Shown here piece after piece: positions 8,480 to 16,569 of a stretch of 64,000 nucleotides of DNA; within the stretch, counting starts at the first letter, position 1, and every line of letters starts with the position of its first letter. This DNA comes from Kaistia defluvii (lineage in GTDB: Bacteria; Pseudomonadota; Alphaproteobacteria; Rhizobiales; Kaistiaceae): positions 709,330-773,329 of the forward strand of contig NZ_JAPKNI010000002.1 in NCBI RefSeq assembly GCF_026343955.1, read 5' to 3'. The position numbers were made by a program, and so were the translations under genes. Below the pieces are notes generated by a model. It did not search any database. It worked only from the letters and a program-made list of their open reading frames with translations, and was not told the DNA's origin.

Positions 8480-10021
8480 CTACCAGTGCAGCTTGTTGAG
8501 CTCGATCGCGACGTTGACACGCGGCTCTTCAAAACCCTTCAGGTCGGGATTGAACAGGCCTACGCCCTTCTTGGCGATCAGCGGCACGATGACGGCATCC
8601 TTGCGCAGGATGTCGGCCGCCTGCTTCATCTTCGCGACATAGTCTTCCTGCGTCAGGGCGACGTCCGCATCGGCGAGCGCCTTGGTGTATTCGGGCGAGC
8701 AATAGGTGCTCCAGCCGGCCTTGGACGGATCCGGGCAGGCGAACTGGACCGGGTTGGCGTCGCCCGACATGATCGTCACGTCGAACTGCGGCGGACGGCC
8801 CTGGAAGATCAGCTGCGAATAGCGCGCCAGGTCGATGGCGTTGCGGGTGACGTTGAAGCCGGCCGCCTGCATGGCCGGAACCATGATGTCGGCCGGCAGC
8901 GACAGATCCGGCACGTCGCTGAGCGAAGCGTATTCGAGCGGCGTGCTCGCATAGCCCTTCTCGGCGATGGTAGCCATCGCGCCTTCCATGTCATAGGGGA
9001 AGGGGCAGGTCTCGGGGCTTTCCGGCGAATACCAGACCTGGTTCGGCAGCGCGAAGGTGCAGGTGTTTTCCGCGCCCCAGGCGGCGCCGAAGGCGTCGTT
9101 GTAGGACTGGCGGTCGAGCGTCTTGGCGATGGTCTCGCGCAGGTCCTTGTCGAGCTTCTGGTTCAGCACGGCATAGGTCGGCTCGCCGACCTGCGGGTAG
9201 GTGACGAGCGAATATTTCTTGTCGAGCTCGCGCTTGGAGAGTTGCTCCCACAGGTCGATCGTGATCACCGGCAGCGCGTCGACTTCGCCGGCTTCGAGCG
9301 CGTTGAGGCCGGCCGTGCCGTCGGTGATGATGCGGACGGTGACGTTCTTGACCGGCGGCGCCTCGCCCCAATAGGTCGGGTTGGCTTCGAATTCGAAGGT
9401 GCTGTTGGTGGTGTAGCTCGCCAGCTTGTAGGGGCCGGTGCCGATCGGGTTGGTGGCGATGGTGCCGGCCGAGGCTTCCGGCTGGATCAGGCCGGAAATG
9501 GCGCCCATGCCCTGCCAGAAGTTCTGGCTCGGACGCGACAGAGTCACCTTGACGGTGCGGTCGTCGACCTTGTCGATCGCCGTCACGGCTTCATAGGCGG
9601 CGGCGTAGTCGACCACCGGGCTCGCCTTCATGGTGTTGAGCGAATAGATGACGTCCTCGGCCGTCACCGGCGCGCCGTTCGAGAACTTCGCCTCGCGGAT
9701 CTTGAAGGTGTAGGTCTTCTTGTCGTCGCTGATCGTCCAGCTTTCGGCGACGCCGGGCGACACGCTGCCGTCCTTGTTGAAATAGACCAGCGGCTCCACG
9801 ACATTGGCCGGAATCCAGAGCCGCATCGCCGTCAGGTTGCTCTTGACGAAATCGAGCGTGCCGGGGTCCTGCCGGGCGACGAGGACCATCTTGTTTTCCG
9901 CCGCGCGCGACGAGGCTGCCTCGGCGAGCGTCGCCGCGCCGCCAAGCGCGCCGGCAAACAGGGCCGCTGCCGCCGTCAGCAGGCCCAGGCGCTGGGTGAT
10001 CAGATGCATTTTTTCCCGCAT
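8480..10021 (-). CDS. Dpp/Opp-type substrate-binding protein
   Basis: A 513-residue periplasmic solute-binding protein of family 5 (SBP_bac_5). The N-terminal signal peptide has a hydrophobic core (LLTAAAALFAGALGGAA) and probable cleavage after AEA near residue 35. The start at 10021 has an AAGGGA ribosome site 9 nt upstream; ATG at 10009 is possible. The family hallmark GAPVTAEDVIYSLNTM is present. Several cysteines in the C-terminal lobe (TCTF, TCPF, ACPD, YCS) could form disulphides. First gene of the five-gene importer operon. The class binds peptides, but also chito- and other oligosaccharides and opines; nagA nearby hints at an amino-sugar ligand. Confidence 0.92.
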   Translation of the reverse strand: MREKMHLITQRLGLLTAAAALFAGALGGAATLAEAASSRAAENKMVLVARQDPGTLDFVKSNLTAMRLWIPANVVEPLVYFNKDGSVSPGVAESWTISDDKKTYTFKIREAKFSNGAPVTAEDVIYSLNTMKASPVVDYAAAYEAVTAIDKVDDRTVKVTLSRPSQNFWQGMGAISGLIQPEASAGTIATNPIGTGPYKLASYTTNSTFEFEANPTYWGEAPPVKNVTVRIITDGTAGLNALEAGEVDALPVITIDLWEQLSKRELDKKYSLVTYPQVGEPTYAVLNQKLDKDLRETIAKTLDRQSYNDAFGAAWGAENTCTFALPNQVWYSPESPETCPFPYDMEGAMATIAEKGYASTPLEYASLSDVPDLSLPADIMVPAMQAAGFNVTRNAIDLARYSQLIFQGRPPQFDVTIMSGDANPVQFACPDPSKAGWSTYCSPEYTKALADADVALTQEDYVAKMKQAADILRKDAVIVPLIAKKGVGLFNPDLKGFEEPRVNVAIELNKLHW

Positions 10022-10757
10022 GGTCTCGGTTCCCTTCTGGAAGTGTTGGACGCTGAAACGCCTCGTCGTGGTGTGATCTGATGTGTCACTTGCCACGGTC
10101 TGCTCTTGTCCCGGCTTGCCTGGCCTTCGCATCTCGCGACGCGGCGCCCGACGTCCCTGGCCGGCCGGAGGTGGCGGATGCCGCGCTTCGGCCGTGTCTC
10201 TCCTTGCGGCGCGCCGGTGAAATCGGCCTCGCGGCGACTGGGGAGGAGTTGCTCGCGCGTGTCTTTCGCGCCGCGCCGCTCCCCCTGCATTGTTGTCTTC
10301 AAACTCTCGATGGTCGTCCCATGATGTAGAACAGTAAATATCTCGGCTGGGGAACAGTTTGTCGAGGACGCGGCGGGAATGCAAGTATCATCCAGAACGA
10401 TTGGATGCGCCAAATGAGGGCGCAGAAAGTCCTCGGCCAGATCGTTCTATTATGTGGAATAAGAGGTCGGCTTACGCGGGTAGCCAGGCAGCGCGAAGCG
10501 ATGCCGCTGTCGCGTTCCAGCGCACGGCAGAGGCGGCAAGCCTGCGAATATCGATAGTTTTCCCGCGACGGGCGAGGAATGTCGAGACGACCAAGCGCCG
10601 GCATCCGCATGACCGAACCGGCACGGAAAGAATGAAGGGGAAAATCCGGGGATAGGGGCAGGCGCCGCCAGAGGGAAGTGGGCGCCGGGAATGGCCTGGC
10701 CGGCGCAGGCGAGCCGGTGCCCGCCCGCGCGTATAACAGGCGGCGGGCGGCAGGCCC
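10022..10757. other. Non-coding gap with promoter region of the Dpp-type operon
   Basis: This 736-bp stretch holds no convincing gene; its short open frames lack ribosome sites and family signatures. It should contain the promoter of the 10021-to-4707 operon. At 10444-10460, read on the minus strand, a TTC..CATAA..GAAC sequence matches the second half of the candidate IclR operator at 20521-20537 (12 of 17 bases). Near 10719-10751 a GC-rich imperfect hairpin without a T tract may end the pot-like operon. Confidence 0.5.
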
Positions 10758-11570
10758 TCAGTTGTCGTCGGAGCCGGCCACGGCGGAGGCCGGCATCAGG
10801 TAGCGCACGGCGATCAGGCAGAGCGCGGTGGTGAATAGCAGCACGAGCGCCACCAAAGCGTTGATGTCCGGCGTGAAGCCGAGCCGCATCATCGCCCAGA
10901 GCCGGACAGGCAGGGTGCTCTGCGTGCCGGTCACCAGCAGCGTGATCATCGTCTCGTCGAAGGAGAGCGCGAAGGCGAGGATCGCCGCGCCGGCCATGGC
11001 GCTGGAGAGATTGGGCAGAAGCACCAGCCGGAACGTCTGCCAGCTGCTGGCGCCAAGATCGTAGGACGCCTCGACCAGACTGCCGCTCAGCGATTGCAAC
11101 CGGGTCAGGATGGTGCGGTAGACCAGCGCCAGCACGAAGACGGTATGACCGATGATGATGGTCAGCAGCGATCGTTCGAACTCAACCTGGCGGAAGAAGA
11201 TCAGCAACGCCAGGCCGGTGATGATCGGCGGCATCAGGAAGGGCAGGAAGATGATGAACTGCAGGAAGTTGCGGCCCTTCGCATTGGGCGAGGCGTAGTA
11301 GAGCGCCAGCCCCGTGCCGAGCGCCACCGACAGCACGACCGCGCCGGCGCCGACGATCAGCGTCGTCCAGAGCGCCGACAGCACGCTGTCGTTCTGGGTC
11401 AGGGCGACATAGGCCGAGGTGGTCGGCTGCGACCAGTCGACGGTGCCATGGCTGACGGTAAAGAAGGACGAGACGATCGGCACCATCAGCGGGCCGTAGA
11501 GCAGCACGAAGACGAAAAGGGTGAGGGTGATCAGCAGCGCCGGGGCTGCCCTGTCGGCGAACCGCATCAC
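10758..11570 (-). CDS. Spermidine/putrescine-type ABC permease (PotC-like)
   Basis: A 270-residue inner-membrane permease with six predicted helices. The coupling region reads LVEASYDLGASSWQTFRLVLLPNL, typical of PotC/YdcV-class permeases. It overlaps the PotB-like gene by 4 nt and is last in the operon (binding protein, ATPase, PotB-like, PotC-like). The system would import polyamines or other small cations or organic acids. Adjacency to a sugar-acid module leaves substrate assignment open. Confidence 0.9.
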   Translation of the reverse strand: MMRFADRAAPALLITLTLFVFVLLYGPLMVPIVSSFFTVSHGTVDWSQPTTSAYVALTQNDSVLSALWTTLIVGAGAVVLSVALGTGLALYYASPNAKGRNFLQFIIFLPFLMPPIITGLALLIFFRQVEFERSLLTIIIGHTVFVLALVYRTILTRLQSLSGSLVEASYDLGASSWQTFRLVLLPNLSSAMAGAAILAFALSFDETMITLLVTGTQSTLPVRLWAMMRLGFTPDINALVALVLLFTTALCLIAVRYLMPASAVAGSDDN

Positions 11571-12439
11571 TTGGCCCCTCCATGCTTGCTTTCGAGCCGC
11601 CCGCCCAGGCGGATGGCGAGGATCACGACGGCGGCGAGGATGACGGAGAGCGCCGCGCCGAAGGGCCAGTTAAAGGCGGTGCCGAACTGGCTGTAGATGA
11701 TGCGGCCGAAGGTGAAGCCGGACTGGCCGCCGACCATTTGCGGCGTCAGGAAGTCGCCGATCGCCAGCACGAAGACGAAGCTCATCGCCGAAAGCGTGCC
11801 GGGCAGGCTCAACGGCACGGTGACGCGCCAGAAGGTCTGCGCGTTGGTGGCGCCGAGATCGGCCGAGGCATGGCGAAGCGCCTTCGGGATGCGCTCCAGC
11901 GACAGGAAGATCGGCAGCACGGCGAAGGGGATCAGCAGCACGGTCAAGGTCAGCAGCACGGCGTTCAGGTTGAACACGAACAGCATGGAGGGCTTGTCGA
12001 TGAGGCCGGTCGCGAGCAACGCCCGGTTCAGCATGCCATTACCGCCGAGAATGCTGCGCACGGCGTAGATCTTGATGACGTAGCTCATCAGCAGCGGCAC
12101 GAGCAGCAGCACCAGCAGCATGTAGCGGCTGCGTCCGCGCAGGGTCGTCAGGAAATAGGCGACGGGAAAGGCGAACAGCACGCAGAGCAGCGCCACCGCG
12201 AGGCAGAGAAGGCAGGTACGCCAGAAGATCGGCAGGAACACCGGATCGGTGAAGAAGCGGACGTAATTGGAGATCGTTGGCGAGAAGACGATGCTGCCAT
12301 GGTCGACGCTGAAGAACGAATAGACGAGGAACAGCGCCATCGGCGCCAGCACGAAGCCGAGCGGCACGATGTAGGCCGCGAGCGTCGCGAGCCATGGCGT
12401 CAGCCGGTGCGGCCCGGCATGGGCAGCGCTGTCGCTCAT
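11567..12439 (-). CDS. Spermidine/putrescine-type ABC permease (PotB-like)
   Basis: A 290-residue inner-membrane permease, partner of the PotC-like protein. A first hydrophobic helix is at about 15-40, followed by the periplasmic part and five further helices. The coupling helix reads LRHASADLGATNAQTFWRVTVPLS, then PGTLSAMSFVFVLAIGDFLTPQMVGG, which is a strong PotB-family signature. Start and stop overlap the neighbouring ATPase and permease genes by 4 nt each. Confidence 0.92.
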   Translation of the reverse strand: MSDSAAHAGPHRLTPWLATLAAYIVPLGFVLAPMALFLVYSFFSVDHGSIVFSPTISNYVRFFTDPVFLPIFWRTCLLCLAVALLCVLFAFPVAYFLTTLRGRSRYMLLVLLLVPLLMSYVIKIYAVRSILGGNGMLNRALLATGLIDKPSMLFVFNLNAVLLTLTVLLIPFAVLPIFLSLERIPKALRHASADLGATNAQTFWRVTVPLSLPGTLSAMSFVFVLAIGDFLTPQMVGGQSGFTFGRIIYSQFGTAFNWPFGAALSVILAAVVILAIRLGGRLESKHGGAK

Positions 12440-13542
12440 GCCGCCACCAGGCGGCAGGCACTGGCCGGGACCACCAGCGGTATGGTCTCGCCCTGGGACA
12501 GGGACGTGCCATCCGGGCGGCTTTGCAGCCGGGCTTTCAGGATCTGCTGCGACTGATGGACGGCAGCCGTGTTGACCATGGTCGAGGCGCCGCCGAAGGC
12601 GACCTGGTCGATGCGGGCGGCGATCCGGTTCTCGCCCTCTGCCGCGTCGCCGATGCCGACCGCTTCGGGCCGGAACACGGCCAAGGCGGGGCTGCCGGCC
12701 GGCAGGGCCGCGATTTTCGGCTGGCCGTCGATCGAACAGACAAGGCGGCCGACGGCCGTGTCGATGGCGCGCGTCGTGCCTTCGACCGGGCCGAGCGTGC
12801 CGGGGACGAGATTGTTCTCGCCGAAGAACTTGGCGACGAACTCGGTACCCGGCCGGTAATAGACCTCGTGCGGCGAGCCGATCTGCTCGATCCGGCCGGC
12901 GCTCATCACGCAGATCCGGTCGGCCATGGCGATCGCCTCTTCCTGGTCGTGCGTGACGAACAGGAAGGTGGTGCGGATCTCGGTCTGGATCGACTTCAGG
13001 AAGGTCTGCATGTGACGGCGCAGCTCGACGTCGAGCGCCGCCAGGGGCTCGTCGAGCAGGATCAATCGCGGCCGGCAGATGATGGCGCGGGCGAGCGCCA
13101 CGCGCTGGCGCTGGCCGCCGGAAAGCTGGCCCGGGAAGCGCTTGCCGAGAGGGCCGAGCTGCACCAGCTCGAGCGCGTCGGCGACGCGCTTGGTTATCTC
13201 GGCGCGCGGCGTGCCGCGCACGGCCAGGCCATAGCCGACATTCGCCTCCACCGTCAGGTGCGGGAACAGCGCATAGTCCTGGAATACGGTGTTGAAGGGT
13301 CGGCGGTTGATCGGCATCGCGGCGATGTCGCTGCCGTCGAGCAGGATCTGGCCGCCGGAGGGCTGCGTGAAGCCGCCGATCAGGCGCAGGATCGTCGTCT
13401 TGCCGGAGCCGGAAGGCCCCAGGATGGTGATGAACTCGCCGTCACGCACGTCGAGGTCGATCGAGTGCAGGATGGCGGTCGCGCCATAGCTTTTCGAAAC
13501 CGACCGCAGTTTCAGAAGGATACCGGCTTCGGCCATTGCCAC
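12436..13542 (-). CDS. Spermidine/putrescine-type ABC ATPase (PotA-like)
   Basis: A 368-residue ATPase. Walker A GPSGSGKTT is near residue 41, signature LSGGQRQRVALARAI, Walker B LILLDEPLAALD and switch THDQEEA. The C-terminal third (from about residue 245) is a TOBE-type regulatory region. It energises the PotB/PotC-like channel. A 97-bp gap with a perfect 10-bp hairpin separates it from the upstream binding-protein gene. Confidence 0.93.
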   Translation of the reverse strand: MAMAEAGILLKLRSVSKSYGATAILHSIDLDVRDGEFITILGPSGSGKTTILRLIGGFTQPSGGQILLDGSDIAAMPINRRPFNTVFQDYALFPHLTVEANVGYGLAVRGTPRAEITKRVADALELVQLGPLGKRFPGQLSGGQRQRVALARAIICRPRLILLDEPLAALDVELRRHMQTFLKSIQTEIRTTFLFVTHDQEEAIAMADRICVMSAGRIEQIGSPHEVYYRPGTEFVAKFFGENNLVPGTLGPVEGTTRAIDTAVGRLVCSIDGQPKIAALPAGSPALAVFRPEAVGIGDAAEGENRIAARIDQVAFGGASTMVNTAAVHQSQQILKARLQSRPDGTSLSQGETIPLVVPASACRLVAA

Positions 13543-13598
13543 CCCGAACCATCGATAAAGGGGCCCGTCCGCGAGGCGGAGGGGCTGAGACAGGAGAG

Positions 13599-13620
13599 GG
13601 ATGGAGCCGTGGCTCCATCC
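13599..13620 (-). other. Perfect hairpin between binding-protein and ATPase genes
   Basis: GGATGGAGCC (13599-13608) and GGCTCCATCC (13611-13620) form a 10-bp stem with a GT centre, located 19 nt after the end of the binding-protein gene. With no T run it is best read as an intra-operon stability hairpin. Confidence 0.6.
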
Positions 13621-13639
13621 GACCGTCGAACGACGGGGC

Positions 13640-14659
13640 TTACTGCGACGCCTTGATCTCGTTCCAGAGATCCGAACGCTTCAGCGGGTCTTCGACGCTT
13701 TCGAGCCAGACCAGCTTGTCGCTGTCATTGGCGTTCGAGCTGGCGGCGGCGGTATTGCCGAAGCCGGTGCGCTCGGAAAGCTGGGCGCCGATCTTCTTGT
13801 CGAGCAGGAAGTTGACCCACTTGGCGGCAGCGTCGGGATCCTTGGCGCCGCTGGTGAGCGCCCAGTTGTCGAGCCAGGAGAGCGAGCCCTCGGTCGGCGC
13901 GATATAGGCGACATGGGCGCCGGCCTTCTGCATCGCCTTCAGCTGCTGCTGGCCGTAATTGGCCCAGATCAGCGCCACGTCATTGTTCTGGTAGATCTGC
14001 AGCGCTTCGTCGGCCGTTGTGTAGAAGCTCAGGACGTTCGGCTTCAGCTCGAGCAGCTTGGCCTTGACCGCCGTGAACTGGTCCGCCGACAGCTGGAACG
14101 GGTTGGCGATGCCGAGGGTGAGCGCGGTGAACGAGAAATTATGCTCGCCATTGTCATAGGCCAGCACCTTGCCGGCATATTGCGGGTCCCACAGCACCGA
14201 CATCGAGGTCGGCGCCGGCTTCACCTTGTCGGTGTCGTAGATCAGGCCGATCGAATCGAAGCAGAACGGGATGCCATAGGCCTTGCCGTCGCGCGTCACG
14301 CCGGTGATCTTGGAGAGATCCTGGAAGCGCGGCAGCACCTGCTTCTGGTTCGGGATCTTGGACAGGTCCCAGGGCTTGACTAGGTCGGCGTCGATATAGC
14401 GCTGCAACTGGGCCGTGTTGACGGCCATGACGTCGAAGTCCTTGCCTTCGCTGCCCTTGATCTTGGCCCAGATCTCGTCATCGCTGCCGACGAAGACGAC
14501 ATCGACGTCGATGCCGGTCTCCTTGGTGAAGTCCTTGACCCAGTCCGGGTCGGCATAGCCTTCCCAGGCAAGGACTCGCAGCGTCTCGGCCGAGGCGGCG
14601 GAAACCCAAAGGCCGGCCGCAAGCGCGGCGGCTCCCAGCGCAGCTTTCAAACTCTTCAT
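13640..14659 (-). CDS. Spermidine/putrescine-type substrate-binding protein (PotD-like)
   Basis: A 339-residue periplasmic binding protein with a signal peptide (cleavage likely after ASA at about 24). The mature start TLRVLAWEGYADPDWVKDFTKETGI is typical of PotD/PotF-class proteins, and a conserved core around WDPQYAGKV and ALIWANYGQ follows. First gene of the four-gene operon. A 104-bp gap separates it from the AraD1/GguC gene on the same strand, so read-through from the sugar-acid module is possible. Confidence 0.9.
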   Translation of the reverse strand: MKSLKAALGAAALAAGLWVSAASAETLRVLAWEGYADPDWVKDFTKETGIDVDVVFVGSDDEIWAKIKGSEGKDFDVMAVNTAQLQRYIDADLVKPWDLSKIPNQKQVLPRFQDLSKITGVTRDGKAYGIPFCFDSIGLIYDTDKVKPAPTSMSVLWDPQYAGKVLAYDNGEHNFSFTALTLGIANPFQLSADQFTAVKAKLLELKPNVLSFYTTADEALQIYQNNDVALIWANYGQQQLKAMQKAGAHVAYIAPTEGSLSWLDNWALTSGAKDPDAAAKWVNFLLDKKIGAQLSERTGFGNTAAASSNANDSDKLVWLESVEDPLKRSDLWNEIKASQ

Positions 14660-14763
14660 GACACTTCTCCTCTGGATGAGTGTTCTGGTGGTGTTGGAGG
14701 AGCGCCTTCACCGTGGCTCGGCTGGCGCTCTCTCAGGCTTTGTTGTTTTCAGGTCCGTTCCGC

Positions 14764-15786
14764 TCAGAGCGGGGTGACGGTGAACAGCGTTTCCTCGGGG
14801 CCGGCCACCATGCGGTTGCGCAGCGGCTTGCCGAAGGTCGGCGACACGATTTCGAACTCGTCATTCACCTCGGTCTTGACGTTCGAGGCGTAGCTCATCG
14901 CATCCGCGCCGAAGAAGTAGGCGTGCAGGTCGCCCGGCCGGCGGAACATCGGATAGCGGAAGTGGTAGTGCTCGAGATTGCCGATCGAATGCGACATGTG
15001 GCTTTCGCCGGACAGGAACGGCTCGTCCCACACCACGTCGCCGTCGCGGATGATGCGGACGTTGCCGGAGACTTCCCGCGGCAGCTCGCCGAGCAGCAGT
15101 TCCGGGCCGAGCGAGCATTCGCGCAGCTTCGAATGCGCGAGGTAGAGGTAGTTCTTGCCCTCGGTGATGTGGTCGGAGAAGTCGTTGCCGAGGGTGAAGC
15201 CGATGCGACGGGGCTGGCCCGCCTCGTCGACGATATAGAGGCCGGCGATCTCGGCTTCCTCGGCGCCGGCGAGCGCGAAGCCCGGCAGGTCGAGCGGCGC
15301 GCCGGTCGGTACGACGCAGGTGCCGACGCCCTTGAAGAACCATTCCGGCTGGATGCCGATCGCGCCCTCGGCCGGCTTGCCGCCGTCGAGCCCCATCCGG
15401 TAGATCTTCATCGAGTCGGACTCGATCGCATCCGGGCCATGCGTGTCCGTGTGCATGCGGTTGCGCGCGGTGGCGCTGCCCGTATGCGTGAGGCCGGTGC
15501 CGGTGATCAGGAAGCGGGCCGGCTCGGGATGGTCGAGCGGCGGCAGCACGCGGCCGGCGATCAGCACCGTGTCATAGTCGATCGCCGCATCGCGCGGCAG
15601 GCTGGCCACCAGCGCTTCGAGCGCGGTCCCGGTCTCCATGCTGCGCAGGGCCAGTTCGTGCACGGTCGAAAAGCCCTGGATCGGCAGCAGCGTCTCGCCA
15701 TCGGCGCCGACGACGGCGACCTTGCGCTCGCCCGTCTCGGTCTTGAACTGAACCAGCCGCGTGCGGCCTGTCTCTACGCCGTGCAT
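14764..15786 (-). CDS. AraD1/GguC family protein (FAH-fold, L-arabinonate pathway type)
   Basis: A 340-residue cytoplasmic protein of the AraD1/GguC family, a branch of the fumarylacetoacetate hydrolase superfamily. Recognised blocks include RVLPPLDHPEPARFLITGTGLTH, DSMKIYRMGLDGGKP, GIQPEWFFKG, FTLGNDFSDH, YLYLAHSKLR and EPFLSGESHMSHSI. Relatives lie beside sugar-acid dehydratases and are thought to act on 2-keto-3-deoxy-L-arabinonate-type acids. ATG at 15786 shares one base with the SDR stop (TGATG), showing coupling. With the SDR and dehydratase upstream it makes a non-phosphorylated oxidative aldopentose route. The final semialdehyde dehydrogenase is not in the window. Confidence 0.88.
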   Translation of the reverse strand: MHGVETGRTRLVQFKTETGERKVAVVGADGETLLPIQGFSTVHELALRSMETGTALEALVASLPRDAAIDYDTVLIAGRVLPPLDHPEPARFLITGTGLTHTGSATARNRMHTDTHGPDAIESDSMKIYRMGLDGGKPAEGAIGIQPEWFFKGVGTCVVPTGAPLDLPGFALAGAEEAEIAGLYIVDEAGQPRRIGFTLGNDFSDHITEGKNYLYLAHSKLRECSLGPELLLGELPREVSGNVRIIRDGDVVWDEPFLSGESHMSHSIGNLEHYHFRYPMFRRPGDLHAYFFGADAMSYASNVKTEVNDEFEIVSPTFGKPLRNRMVAGPEETLFTVTPL

Positions 15787-16562
15787 CAAACCCAACCCCC
15801 GTCCACGATGAAATTCTGCGACGTGCACATGCGGCTGTCGTCGGCAGCGAGAAAAAGCGCCATGCGTGCGATGTCGGACGGCTGGACCCGGTCCTGCAGG
15901 CATTGGCGGTCTGCGATCTGGCGCTCGCCCTCGGGCGTGAGCCAGAGGCGCACCTGGCGTTCCGTCATGACCCAGCCCGGGATCATGCAGTTGACGCGGA
16001 TGCGCTCGGGGCCGAATTCGCGCGCCAGCGCGCGGGTCAGGCCGGTGATGGCGGCCTTGGCCGTCACATAGGCCGGGCAGTCGCCGTCGCCGACCATCCA
16101 GGTGATCGAGCCGAAATTGATGATCGAGCCGCCGCCGGCGTCCCGCATCATCGGCCGAACGGCCTGCGCCGCGAAGAACTGGTGGCGCTGGTTGACCGCC
16201 ATGCGGTCGTCCCAATAGGCGACCGTGACGTCCTCGGTGCGATGGCGATCATCGTTGCCGGCATTGTTGAGCAGGACGCGGATGGCGCCATGCTTTTCCT
16301 GTGTGGCCCGGATCGCGGCCTGCAGCTTTTCGATGTCGCGCAGGTCGCAGGGGATGAAGTCCGGCGCGCGGTGGCCCTCGGCTTTGATCCGTTCGACCAG
16401 AGCGCGCGACGGTTCCTCCGCCAGATCGACGAAGGTGACGTTCGCGCCCTGCGCGCAGAAATGCCGGACCAGGCTTTCGCCGATGCCGCTGCCGCCGCCG
16501 GTAATGAAGACGACGCGGCCGTCCAGGCTCGGATATACCGCGAAGGGAAAATCGTGTTCCAT
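15786..16562 (-). CDS. XylB-like SDR: aldose 1-dehydrogenase
   Basis: A 258-residue SDR closely resembling Caulobacter-type D-xylose 1-dehydrogenase. Shared blocks include YPSL-G near the N-terminus, ITGGGSGIG (20-28), NNAGNDDRH (99-107), YWDDR, INFGSI and a VDGGW end. The catalytic set is Ser152, Tyr165 and Lys169. Asp46 at the end of beta-2 favours NAD. It would oxidise D-xylose, L-arabinose or a related aldose to the lactone in the cytoplasm. Start at 16562; it sits between the dehydratase gene (8 bp upstream) and AraD1/GguC. Confidence 0.88.
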   Translation of the reverse strand: MEHDFPFAVYPSLDGRVVFITGGGSGIGESLVRHFCAQGANVTFVDLAEEPSRALVERIKAEGHRAPDFIPCDLRDIEKLQAAIRATQEKHGAIRVLLNNAGNDDRHRTEDVTVAYWDDRMAVNQRHQFFAAQAVRPMMRDAGGGSIINFGSITWMVGDGDCPAYVTAKAAITGLTRALAREFGPERIRVNCMIPGWVMTERQVRLWLTPEGERQIADRQCLQDRVQPSDIARMALFLAADDSRMCTSQNFIVDGGWV

Positions 16563-16569
16563 CAGCGCC

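Noticed and set aside
8426..10081. 551-codon open frame on the plus strand opposite the Dpp-type binding protein
   Set aside because: It is an antisense shadow of a clear family-5 binding protein, with Arg/Gly/Asp-rich composition and no motif. GC-rich codon usage creates such frames throughout the window.
10299..10655. Short open frames in the 10022-10757 gap on both strands
   Set aside because: About 100 codons, Arg/Pro-rich, no ribosome site and no recognisable family; treated as non-coding.
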